A stretch of DNA of 28,753 nucleotides. Origin: RUG12395 sp045541735. Lineage in GTDB: Bacteria; Bacillota; Clostridia; Oscillospirales; CAG-272. The notes under the pieces were generated by a model, which was given only the letters and a program-made list of their open reading frames with translations, did not search any database and was not told the origin of the DNA. Position numbers and translations under genes: made by a program. The stretch covers positions 1 to 28,753 of the forward strand of contig JAZQJQ010000132.1 in NCBI GenBank assembly GCA_045541735.1, given 5' to 3'. Shown here one piece after another: positions 21,716 through 28,753 of this stretch (position 1 is its first letter; every line of letters begins with the position of its first letter).

Positions 21716-22453
21716 ATGAACACTCGTCAGCAGGATATAATCACATTGCTTGAGCAGAGAGGCGAGATAACCATAAAGGATCTTGCAGCACATCTGGGCG
21801 TATCGGAAATGACGGTACACCGCGACTTGAATTATCTTGAGGAGCACAGCTATCTGTATAAAAAACGCGGAGCCGCTGTGTTCGTCGAATGTGCGGACAG
21901 AGAAAAAAGTGTTTTCTATGCCGATGAAAAATACAGGATAGGCAAAAAGGCCGCCGAGCTGATAAAGCCGGGGCAGTTGGTCATTTTTGATAACAGCACA
22001 ACAGCGCTCGAATGCGCAAAGCATCTCGATCTTTCGATGGGACTAACGTTTTACACCACAAGTCTGCAGGCGGCACTCCTGCTCTCAAAATTCAAAAACA
22101 GCGTGCTGTATTGCAGCGGAGGCTACTTTTTCCCCGATTCTATGGGCTTTGTCGGCACGCAGGCGGAGGAGTTTATATCTTCCGTACACGCAGACGTGTG
22201 CATAATCGGCACAAGCGGCATCTCCGAGAAATACGGACTTACAGCGCCGTATCCTATGCACACAAGGCTTGAGCAAAAGATAATTCAAGCGGCGAAAAAA
22301 CGGATACTTGTGGCGGATCATTCAAAATTCGATAAGGCGGCTATGGAAAAGATCGCGGATCTTTCGGCGGTCGATATTTGCGTTACCGACAGCGGTATCT
22401 CCTCGGAGCAGCTTGAAAGATATAAAGATCGTTTCGAAATTTTGCTGGCGTGA
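21716..22453 (+). CDS. DeoR/GlpR-family transcription regulator
   Basis: A 245-residue regulator. The N-terminal winged HTH reads ITLLEQRGEITIKDLAAHLG then VSEMTVHRDLNYLEE (about 9-45). The C-terminal sugar-phosphate sensor domain, related to ribose-5-phosphate isomerase, shows FDNSTTALECAKHL, the TTSLQAALLL segment, IIGTSGIS, and VADHSKF. GGAGGTG lies five bases before the ATG at 21716. It heads a two-gene operon with the GH32 gene 12 bp downstream, so it likely controls that operon in response to a sugar phosphate such as a fructose phosphate (inferred from GH32). Confidence 0.9.
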   Translation: MNTRQQDIITLLEQRGEITIKDLAAHLGVSEMTVHRDLNYLEEHSYLYKKRGAAVFVECADREKSVFYADEKYRIGKKAAELIKPGQLVIFDNSTTALECAKHLDLSMGLTFYTTSLQAALLLSKFKNSVLYCSGGYFFPDSMGFVGTQAEEFISSVHADVCIIGTSGISEKYGLTAPYPMHTRLEQKIIQAAKKRILVADHSKFDKAAMEKIADLSAVDICVTDSGISSEQLERYKDRFEILLA

Positions 22454-22465
22454 GGTGAATAACAG

Positions 22466-25075
22466 ATGAAAAAATTGATGTTATGCCTGCTTATTTGCGT
22501 ATTTACCTTTTCTGCCGCTGCGTGCGGCGGTGGAAAGCCGAATGAAATAACAACAGAAGCATCTGTAACAACGCAAGCGCCCGAAACAACAGATGCGCCC
22601 GAGACAACGGCTGAGCCGCAAACGGAAGCCGTAACAATGGAGGAGCCTAAGACAGTTATGAACAACGTATATTTTGTAGATCCCCTGGGAAACAAGGGGA
22701 ACGGAACGGAAGAAGAACCTTTTAACAGTATAGACGATGCGCTTAAGGCGTGCACCGAAAACAGCTGTATCGTGCTGATGAATACGGTCGAGCTGAGCGG
22801 AGACTGTCGCCAGCCTGCCCACGCAGGCAGTGCCGTCATCACGGCAAGCTATAACGGAAAAAGCTATAACGGCGGTATAAGCTTTAAAAACGGATGCAGA
22901 TACTATCTTTCGGGTGATACGGTCTTCGAGGATCTGCCCGTCAGGATAAACGGCAAGGCTGTATTTGTTGCGGATTTTAATTGCATTACCTTTGAGGAGA
23001 ACGTCGATTTCTCGGGTACCTTCAACGAGGTCATCCTTATCGGCGGCAGTAACGGAGGCGCCAACAAGCAAAAGGACGTGCACATTACCGTAAAAAGCGG
23101 CGTGTTCACCGAGATAACGGGCGGCTCCAGATACGGAAAGGACCGTAATTACAACGGTACGATATATCTCACGATAGCAGGCACGGCAGAGGTAAACAAG
23201 GTCTTTGTCGGTCCTTGGGGCGAAGGTGCTTATACCTATGCAAACGGCGAGGTCCTTATAGACGGCGGAAGGATCAACGTTTTCATCAACGGAATGCGCG
23301 GAACCTCCGACCGCTGTACGGGCGTGCTCAATATGTATATAACCGACCGCTTTGATGCCGCAAAGAGCTTTACCACCGTGCAGGGCTCGTCCTTCGGCAT
23401 TTCGGGTACTTGCCCGAATCCTTGGGGCGTAGCAGAGGACAGTATGAAAAAGTGCGGAGCGGTAAATCTGTACTGTGAGCAGGATAATTTTGCATATCTT
23501 ATATCGAAGGTGAAGTGCGATACATCGTCTTTCGGAAGCGTAACGAAGATCTGCGGAGATATCCCCGAGGGAAGAAGTGCGGAAAGCGACCTTTTGCGGG
23601 AGATAAGTGCGATCAACAGCGCATCTCCTCTCTCCGGCGGTGATGTATACCGCCCCGTGTATCATTATTCACCGAAAAAGAACTTCCTCGCCGACCCGAA
23701 CGGCCTTGTTTATAATGCCGCAACGGGAGAATACCATATGTATTATCAGCGGCACGAGGGCATCTTGCGCGATAAGGTCCGTGCAAGCTGGGGACACGCA
23801 GTATCAAAGGATCTCGTAAACTGGACGGAGCAGGATACGGCAATGAGCTTCGGACATACTATATCCGGCAGTGCCGTTGTAGATAAAAACAATACCTCCT
23901 GTCTTTTTGATGACAGCATAGCGCCCGAAAACAGGCTCGTTACCGTATTTACACGCAGCTCGGCCGGTAAGGAAACGCAGATGCTTGCGTATTCCCTTGA
24001 CGGAGGCTACACCTACAAGCTCTACGGTGCTGTTATAGAAACAAGCAAATACATAACCGCAGAGAATAAGGCGTTCCGCGATCCAAAGGTGATCTGGGTA
24101 GAGGATGAAACAGCGAAAAACGGCGGCGTGTGGCTGATGGTCATAGGCGGCGGGCGCGTTCAGCTCTTCACCTCCGAGGATCTTTTGCATTGGACTGCAA
24201 ACAGCGCCGCGCAGACAGCGAGCGGCGGAGCCATATACAGCGAGTGCCCCGACCTCTTCCCGCTTGCCGTGGACGGCAACAGCGAAAATGTAAAGTGGGT
24301 GCTCTCCTGTGCCGGAGTGTCCTATTATGTGGGCTCGCTCCAAAAGAATGCGGGCGGTATGTATGTTTTCCGCGCGGAATACGCTAAGATGGATTATAAC
24401 GGTACATCTTCGGTTAAAGGCGTTTATGCCACACAGAGCTTCTTTAATGAGCCGAAGGGCAGAAGGGTGCTTGTCAATTGGATGGTGGATAAGAGCGCTC
24501 CGCTCCTTAAGTATGATAAGCCGTGGGACGGAATAATGTCCCTGCCGTACGAGGTGGAGCTTATTACGCTGAACGGTACACCGACCCTTACGCAACAGCC
24601 TGTCAAGGAAGTGTATTCGCTGTTCGCGGAGCCGATATTTGAAGCGGAAAATGCCGATATAAAGGTTATATCCGTTCCGTCGGTTGAAAGCAATGCTTAT
24701 TATCTTGAGGGTGTTTTTGATGTAAGCGATGCCTCGCGCATTACAATAGAGCTGCGCAAGGGCGCGAACGAGACCACAAGGCTCGTTTATAATAAGGCAT
24801 CGTCTCAGCTTATCCTCGGAACAGCAAACTCCGGCGAGCTTGCAAAGGAGAGCGCGTATACGTTTACGGGCGGCAGCTATTCGGTAAAGCTGAAGCCGGA
24901 TGAGAACGGCTGTATTACCCTGAGAATATTCGTCGACACCGTCAGTATCGAGGTGTTTGGCGGACAGGGGGAGGCTGTTATATCCGCTATGGTATATCCC
25001 GATGCAGCCAGCAACGGCATAAGCATTTCGGGTGACGCAGAGATCGAGAGCCTGAAGCTCTGCCCCGCGAAATAA
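22466..25075 (+). CDS. GH32 family lipoprotein (fructan hydrolase-like) with N-terminal beta-helix-like domain
   Basis: An 869-residue surface lipoprotein. The signal peptide ends in lipobox SAAAC with Cys20, followed by a T/E/P-rich linker to about residue 60. Residues 66-390 are rich in glycine and short beta-strands, beta-helix-like, beginning VYFVDPLGNKGNGTEEEP. The GH32 five-bladed propeller then starts near 394. The nucleophile Asp410 is in FLADPNG (usually NDPNG), the transition-state stabiliser is FRDP (538-540), and the acid/base Glu593 is in SECPDLF. A C-terminal beta-sandwich ends the protein. GH32 enzymes cleave beta-fructosides such as levan, inulin and sucrose. No transporter or PTS gene is beside it, so uptake is elsewhere. 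Confidence 0.9.
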   Translation: MKKLMLCLLICVFTFSAAACGGGKPNEITTEASVTTQAPETTDAPETTAEPQTEAVTMEEPKTVMNNVYFVDPLGNKGNGTEEEPFNSIDDALKACTENSCIVLMNTVELSGDCRQPAHAGSAVITASYNGKSYNGGISFKNGCRYYLSGDTVFEDLPVRINGKAVFVADFNCITFEENVDFSGTFNEVILIGGSNGGANKQKDVHITVKSGVFTEITGGSRYGKDRNYNGTIYLTIAGTAEVNKVFVGPWGEGAYTYANGEVLIDGGRINVFINGMRGTSDRCTGVLNMYITDRFDAAKSFTTVQGSSFGISGTCPNPWGVAEDSMKKCGAVNLYCEQDNFAYLISKVKCDTSSFGSVTKICGDIPEGRSAESDLLREISAINSASPLSGGDVYRPVYHYSPKKNFLADPNGLVYNAATGEYHMYYQRHEGILRDKVRASWGHAVSKDLVNWTEQDTAMSFGHTISGSAVVDKNNTSCLFDDSIAPENRLVTVFTRSSAGKETQMLAYSLDGGYTYKLYGAVIETSKYITAENKAFRDPKVIWVEDETAKNGGVWLMVIGGGRVQLFTSEDLLHWTANSAAQTASGGAIYSECPDLFPLAVDGNSENVKWVLSCAGVSYYVGSLQKNAGGMYVFRAEYAKMDYNGTSSVKGVYATQSFFNEPKGRRVLVNWMVDKSAPLLKYDKPWDGIMSLPYEVELITLNGTPTLTQQPVKEVYSLFAEPIFEAENADIKVISVPSVESNAYYLEGVFDVSDASRITIELRKGANETTRLVYNKASSQLILGTANSGELAKESAYTFTGGSYSVKLKPDENGCITLRIFVDTVSIEVFGGQGEAVISAMVYPDAASNGISISGDAEIESLKLCPAK

Positions 25076-25322
25076 AAAAAGGCGGACGAGCGATGCTCGC
25101 CCCTACAACCTTGTAACAGCTAAAACTTGATATACTCCATTCGCAGTTGTCATCCTTGAGCGGGGAGCCCTGAAGATCCTTCGGTCGCTTCGCTCCCTCG
25201 AGGATGACACAGGGCTCGCAGCGAAGGACCTTCTGCGAATCAGCAATGTGTAGTTTTAGCGTTACACCGTACCACGGTCTGTCACGGTACAGTGTAGGGG
25301 GCGTGCATTGCACGTCCGCCGT
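25076..25322. repeat. 250-bp composite repeat (family D), copy 2, core inverted
   Basis: The outer arms are in the same orientation as in copy 1 (short left arm; right arm with cggtctgtcacggtac before gtagggg and CGTGCATTGCACG at 25302-25314). The core (25112-25266), between TGTAACAGCTAAA and TTTAGCGTTACA, reads as the reverse complement of the copy 1 core. It lies between the convergent GH32 and mnmA genes and may end transcription from both sides. Confidence 0.85.
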
Positions 25323-25328
25323 TCTTTA

Positions 25329-26354
25329 TTATTTTATAAACCCGCCGAAGAGGACGCAGCCGTCCTTGTAGAATACCGCGCTCTGGCCCGGGGTTATTGC
25401 GCGGGCGGGGGTGTGCAATTTCGCCGATGCGATGCCTTTTTTTACGGTAACGGTGCAGGGAACTGCGGGCGCGCGGTAGCGGTGCTTTACCTCGCATTCG
25501 ATCGTTCCCTCAAACGGCTCCGCGCCCGAAAATATCAGTCCGTCGGCTTCAAGAGTGCTTTCGTACTCCTCGCCTGAAGCGCCGAGGATGAGGCGGTTAT
25601 TTTCGGCATCTATCTTTTTGACGAACATAGGTCTTCCGTAAGCGCCGATGCCCTTGCGCTGACCTACGGTATATCGCACGATGCCGCCGTGTCTGCCTAT
25701 TACATTGCCGTACGAATCCGTTATATCGCCCTCGGGGAATCTTACCCCGAGGCTTTTTTCTATATAAGCGGCGTAGTCGCCGTCCGGAATAAAGCATATC
25801 TCCTGGCTCTCCGGTTTATCTGCGGCGGTAAGTCCCATTTTTCGTGCATCCTCGCGCAGTTCGGTCTTTATGTGAGATGAGAGCGGAAAGAGAGTGCGTG
25901 AGAGCGTTTCCTGCGAAAGCCGCCAAAGCATATAGCTTTGGTCTTTTTTTGCATCCTTTGCCTTCGTTACGCAGTATCTGCCGTTTTCAAGCCGCTCGAT
26001 GCCCGCGTAATGCCCAGTTGCTATCTTTTCGATGCCCTGCCTGTCCGCTTCCTCGATAAGCTTTGCAAATTTTACCTTTTCGTTACAGATTATGCAGGGG
26101 TTCGGCGTTCTTCCGAGTGCGTATTCGCTTGAAAAAGGACCGCAGACCTCGTTTTCGAAGTCTGCGGCACAGTTTACTGTAGTTATGTCTATTCCGAGGG
26201 CGGCTGCCGCATCCAAGGCACCCTCGGTGTCTGAATAGCTGTGCATGCGAAGCACGGCACCGCGTACGTCGTATCCCGCATCTTGAAGTACGGTCACGGC
26301 GCAGGCGCTGTCCATTCCTCCGCTCATACCCAGCAGTACGGTCTCTTTTTTCAT
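25329..26354 (-). CDS. mnmA: tRNA-specific 2-thiouridylase MnmA
   Basis: A 341-residue enzyme that adds sulfur to U34 of tRNAs for Lys, Glu and Gln. The ATP-binding P-loop is SGGMDS (11-16). The catalytic Cys87 is in GRTPNPCIICN and the second Cys187 in SQEICFIP. YTVGQRKGIG and the C-terminal beta-barrel are present. It is the last gene of an operon with nifU (19-bp gap) and nifS, which supply the sulfur. The ATG at 26354 follows GGGGACGG; the much longer in-frame extension is rejected because it lies antisense-free but entirely within nifU on the same strand. Confidence 0.95.
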   Translation of the reverse strand: MKKETVLLGMSGGMDSACAVTVLQDAGYDVRGAVLRMHSYSDTEGALDAAAALGIDITTVNCAADFENEVCGPFSSEYALGRTPNPCIICNEKVKFAKLIEEADRQGIEKIATGHYAGIERLENGRYCVTKAKDAKKDQSYMLWRLSQETLSRTLFPLSSHIKTELREDARKMGLTAADKPESQEICFIPDGDYAAYIEKSLGVRFPEGDITDSYGNVIGRHGGIVRYTVGQRKGIGAYGRPMFVKKIDAENNRLILGASGEEYESTLEADGLIFSGAEPFEGTIECEVKHRYRAPAVPCTVTVKKGIASAKLHTPARAITPGQSAVFYKDGCVLFGGFIK

Positions 26355-26373
26355 TTCCGTCCCCGTGGGAATT

Positions 26374-26841
26374 TTATTCCTCGTCCTCGCCGTGTTCGTG
26401 GTGATGGTGGTCATGGTCGCATCCGCAGCAACCGTTGCACTCAAGAGAACGGGTAAGCTCGTTTTCGATACCCTTTCTCTTGTAGTAGTCTGCAACAGCG
26501 GACTTAACAGCCTCCTCCGCAAGTACGGAGCAGTGTATTTTTACTGCGGGCAGACCGCCGAGAGCCTCAATGACCGCCTTGTTAGTAAGGTTCAGCGCAT
26601 CATTGATGCTCTTACCCTTTATCATTTCGGTAGCCATGGAGGAGGTCGCGATAGCCGCGCCGCATCCGAAAGTCTTGAACTTAACGTCGGTGATGATCTC
26701 GTTTTCGTCGACCTTCAGGTACATCTTCATAATATCGCCGCATTTTGCGTTGCCAACGGTGCCAACGCCGTTTGCGTCTTCGATCTCGCCCACGTTACGG
26801 GGATGGGCGAAGTGTTCCATTACCTTTTCGCTGTAATCCAT
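26374..26841 (-). CDS. nifU: Iron-sulfur scaffold protein NifU/IscU with metal-binding-like tail
   Basis: A 155-residue U-type scaffold on which Fe-S clusters are built. The three cluster ligands are Cys34 in GNAKCGD (with Asp36), Cys60 in TFGCGAAIATS and Cys104 in KIHCSVLAE. After about residue 132 the protein has an extra tail with CNGCCGC followed by a His/Asp/Glu-rich DHDHHHHEHGEDEE end. This tail is not part of the core fold and looks able to bind metal. AAAGGA lies before the ATG. It sits between nifS and mnmA in one operon. Confidence 0.93.
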   Translation of the reverse strand: MDYSEKVMEHFAHPRNVGEIEDANGVGTVGNAKCGDIMKMYLKVDENEIITDVKFKTFGCGAAIATSSMATEMIKGKSINDALNLTNKAVIEALGGLPAVKIHCSVLAEEAVKSAVADYYKRKGIENELTRSLECNGCCGCDHDHHHHEHGEDEE

Positions 26842-26884
26842 TTCTATATCCTTTCGCTTTGGGTTATTATATTGTGTATACCGC

Positions 26885-26927
26885 GCAGATCCTTCGGTCG
26901 CTGTGCTCCCTCGAGGATGACAGCGCG
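26885..26927. repeat. Solo repeat related to the family D core, inside the nifS operon
   Basis: The word gatccttcggtcgct, followed by gctccctcgaggatgaca, recurs in the cores of both 250-bp repeats. Here it is bounded by CCGCGC and GCGCGG. It lies in the 94-bp gap between nifS and nifU. Confidence 0.7.
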
Positions 26928-26935
26928 GCGGTTGT

Positions 26936-28108
26936 TTATTTGTTGTTTTTAACTACTTCCTCGTAGAGAGGGCTCATATCGCGCAGCCTCTGTACGATCG
27001 GGGGAAGCTTTTCAAGAATGTAGTCAACGTCTTCCTCTGTCGTTTCCTTGGAGATGGAAAGACGGAGCGAGCCGTGTGCCTTTTCAACGGGAAGTCCCGT
27101 AGCAAGCAGAACGTGGGAGGGTTCAAGTGAGTTTGAGGAGCAGGCAGAGCCGGTAGAGGCGCAGATGCCCTCCATATCAAGGAGCAGGAGCAGGCTCTCG
27201 CCCTCGATGAACTCAAACGCTACGTTTACGTTGCCGGGGAGACGGGGACTTCTGCCGCCGTTGAGGCGTGAGTAGGGTATCTTTTCAAGAATGCCGTCGA
27301 TCAGCTTGTCACGGAGCGCGCTGACCTTGTTCATCTCGGAAAGCTCGGCATTTGCTATTTCAGCCGCCTTTGCAAGGCCGACGATGGAGGCAAGTGCCTC
27401 TGTACCGCCGCGTCTGCCTCTTTCCTGTCCGCCGCCCTCTATAAGCACGTCGGGGCGTACGCCCTTTTTGCAGTAGAGAGCGCCGATTCCCTTGGGCGCG
27501 TGTATCTTGTGTCCGGAAAGTGCCAGCATATCAACGCCAAGCTCTTTAACGTCGACGGGAATGTTGCCGACAGCCTGCACGGCATCGGTAAACATAAGCG
27601 CGCCGCCCTTGTGCGCTATCTCGGTGATTTCCTTTATAGGCTGAATGGTGCCTATCTCGTTATTTGCCATCATAACGGAAACAAGCGCAGTGTCGTCACG
27701 CATTGCCGCAGCAATATCGGCGGGATCGACATAGCCGTTTTCGTCAACGCCTACGTAGGTGACCTCGTAGCCTTCCTTTTCAAGCGCCTTGCAGGCGTGA
27801 AGCGCCGCATGGTGCTCTATAGCGGTCGTAATAACGTGCTTTTTACCCTTTTTGCTGTGTGCGCCTCCGCGGATCGCCCAGTTATCGCTTTCGCTTCCGC
27901 AGGATGTGAAATATATTTCGCTTGCATCGCAGTTAAGCGCGGCTGCAAGTGTTGCACGTGATGCGTCAAGTGCTTTTTTTGCCTCTCTGCCTATCGCGTG
28001 GAGGCTGGAGGGGTTGCCGTAGCTTTCGCAGAAATACGGAAGCATAGCATCAAGAACTTCGCGGCTTACTGCCGTGGTTGCCGCGTTGTCCGCATAGATT
28101 CTTTTCAT
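26936..28108 (-). CDS. nifS: Cysteine desulfurase NifS/IscS
   Basis: A 390-residue PLP enzyme that takes sulfur from cysteine as a persulfide. The PLP Lys201 is in LSGHKIHAPKG, the catalytic Cys323 in STGSACSSNSLEPSH, and EHHA and the ANNEIGT segment are the usual cofactor contacts. It is the first gene of nifS-nifU-mnmA, so it feeds both Fe-S assembly and tRNA thiolation. GGAGA precedes the ATG, and a promoter lies at 28147-28175. No IscR-type regulator is adjacent. Confidence 0.95.
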   Translation of the reverse strand: MKRIYADNAATTAVSREVLDAMLPYFCESYGNPSSLHAIGREAKKALDASRATLAAALNCDASEIYFTSCGSESDNWAIRGGAHSKKGKKHVITTAIEHHAALHACKALEKEGYEVTYVGVDENGYVDPADIAAAMRDDTALVSVMMANNEIGTIQPIKEITEIAHKGGALMFTDAVQAVGNIPVDVKELGVDMLALSGHKIHAPKGIGALYCKKGVRPDVLIEGGGQERGRRGGTEALASIVGLAKAAEIANAELSEMNKVSALRDKLIDGILEKIPYSRLNGGRSPRLPGNVNVAFEFIEGESLLLLLDMEGICASTGSACSSNSLEPSHVLLATGLPVEKAHGSLRLSISKETTEEDVDYILEKLPPIVQRLRDMSPLYEEVVKNNK

Positions 28109-28146
28109 TTATCTTCTCCGTTAAGGAATTTTTTACATTCAGCATT

Positions 28147-28175
28147 ATTGTATACTTATTTTTCGATTTATGCAA
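28147..28175 (-). promoter_or_regulatory. Promoter of nifS-nifU-mnmA
   Basis: On the minus strand TTGCAT (28170-28175) and TACAAT (28147-28152) are 17 bp apart, about 40 bases before the nifS start. Confidence 0.65.
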
Positions 28176-28204
28176 TAGTCAAATGTAATTTTTTTTCAAA
28201 ACGC

Positions 28205-28264
28205 TGATATTGTTGCAAATGTTGTGATATTGTATTGACTTTATTACGCGTAAAAGGGTAAAAT
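28205..28264 (+). promoter_or_regulatory. Promoter of the ROK gene with upstream direct repeats
   Basis: TTGACT (28235-28240) and TAAAAT (28259-28264) are 18 bp apart. Two copies of GATATTGT (28205-28212 and 28226-28233), 21 bp apart and so on the same DNA face, lie just before the -35 and may be an activator site. Confidence 0.55.
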
Positions 28265-28288
28265 ACTAAAAAACGATCGGAGAACGAT

Positions 28289-28753
28289 ATGAAATATACT
28301 ATTGGTGTCGACCTCGGCGGCACAAAAATGTGCGCAGGTCTTGTTGACGAAGAATATAACATAACGGATAAGGTAAAGGCGGCTACGGGAGCTGAAAGAG
28401 AGAGCGCAGCCATACTTGCCGATCTTGCCGCGATATGCCGTGAGGTGTGCGAAAAAAACGGAGTGGACCTTACGGACGTTAAGGGCATCGGTATCGCTAT
28501 CCCGGGCGCCGTAGTACCCGAAACGGGCGTGGTAGTATATTCCTGCAACCTGCCCACCTTCAAGGATCTTTCGGTAACTGAGGCGCTTAAAAAGCTTACG
28601 GGCGTAGAGAATATCGAGATAGCTAACGATGCCAACGCCGCCGCCCTCGGCGAGGCGGCAGCTGGTGCAGCCAAGGGGACGAAAAGCTCTGTAATGATAA
28701 CTCTCGGCACGGGCGTCGGCGGCGGTGTTATCCTTGACGGTAAGATACTCACG
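28289..28753 (+). CDS. ROK family protein, glucokinase-like (partial, runs off the window)
   Basis: The first 155 residues of a ROK kinase; the frame is open to the window edge. The phosphate-binding motif is GVDLGGTKM near the N-terminus. GIAIPGAVVPETG, IANDANAAALGEA (substrate and catalytic Asp region) and TLGTGVGGGVILDG follow in family order. The N-terminus has no HTH, so it is a kinase and not a ROK repressor. CGGAGAACG is the ribosome site. The zinc motif that would confirm a glucokinase lies beyond the end. Confidence 0.88.
   Translation, partial: MKYTIGVDLGGTKMCAGLVDEEYNITDKVKAATGAERESAAILADLAAICREVCEKNGVDLTDVKGIGIAIPGAVVPETGVVVYSCNLPTFKDLSVTEALKKLTGVENIEIANDANAAALGEAAAGAAKGTKSSVMITLGTGVGGGVILDGKILT

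Noticed and set aside
21716..25075. A polysaccharide utilisation locus of the Bacteroidetes type around GH32
   Set aside because: No SusC/SusD genes are present, and the signal peptide, promoters and gene content are Gram-positive.
26355..26522. N-terminal extension of MnmA
   Set aside because: It would run into nifU in another frame, and the family start MKKETVLLGMSGG with a ribosome site is at 26354.

Overview
The window comes from a Gram-positive, spore-lineage member of the Clostridia, most likely an uncultured gut Oscillospirales/Christensenellales-type bacterium. The grounds are near-consensus sigma-A promoters with 17-bp spacers, strong AGGAGG ribosome sites, an LTA-synthase-family sulfatase, a SPOCS (DUF3794)-LysM spore-coat type protein, a NifS-NifU-MnmA operon, and many intergenic palindromic repeats of a kind I associate with gut Clostridia. 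The species cannot be told from the sequence alone. No rRNA, tRNA or CRISPR array was seen.

Layout. 1-45: tail of an upstream gene, then a 106-bp nested palindrome. 334-4433 (+): four-gene operon (LtaS-like sulfatase, PHP phosphatase, aldose-1-epimerase-like protein, HAD hydrolase) behind a clear promoter. 4427-6059: an AT-rich island bounded by about 49-bp inverted repeats, holding three small unknown genes and a nested cassette in which a DUF559 endonuclease-like gene is framed exactly by its own double-hairpin inverted repeats. 6065-17210 (-): a nine-gene operon transcribed leftward from a consensus promoter near 17300. It runs PfkB/KDG-type kinase, KDPG-aldolase-type enzyme, MBL hydrolase, SDR, IlvD/Edd dehydratase, FrdA-like flavoprotein, FdrA, DUF1116 and an acetate-kinase-family protein. 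17628-19133 (+): Cys-rich SPOCS-LysM protein. 19393-20399: divergent XRE regulator and SLOG-like gene around an operator-like palindrome. 20560-21372 (+): YdcF-like membrane protein. 21716-25075 (+): DeoR regulator and a GH32 lipoprotein, flanked by two 250-bp composite repeats whose cores lie in opposite orientation. 25329-28108 (-): nifS-nifU-mnmA. 28289-end (+): start of a ROK kinase.

How the genes fit. The nine-gene operon joins an Entner-Doudoroff-like sugar-acid route (oxidation, dehydration, phosphorylation, aldol cleavage) to FdrA + DUF1116, the pair that in E. coli forms part of oxamic transcarbamylase (AllFG). There the carbamoyl phosphate is used by a carbamate kinase; here the kinase position is taken by an acetate-kinase-family protein with altered active-site residues. 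I infer that a sugar-acid-derived acyl compound may be cleaved to an acyl phosphate that is used to make ATP. This is the best candidate in the window for an undescribed pathway. The repeat families, with one inserted inside another and one flipped core, are the second strong signal.
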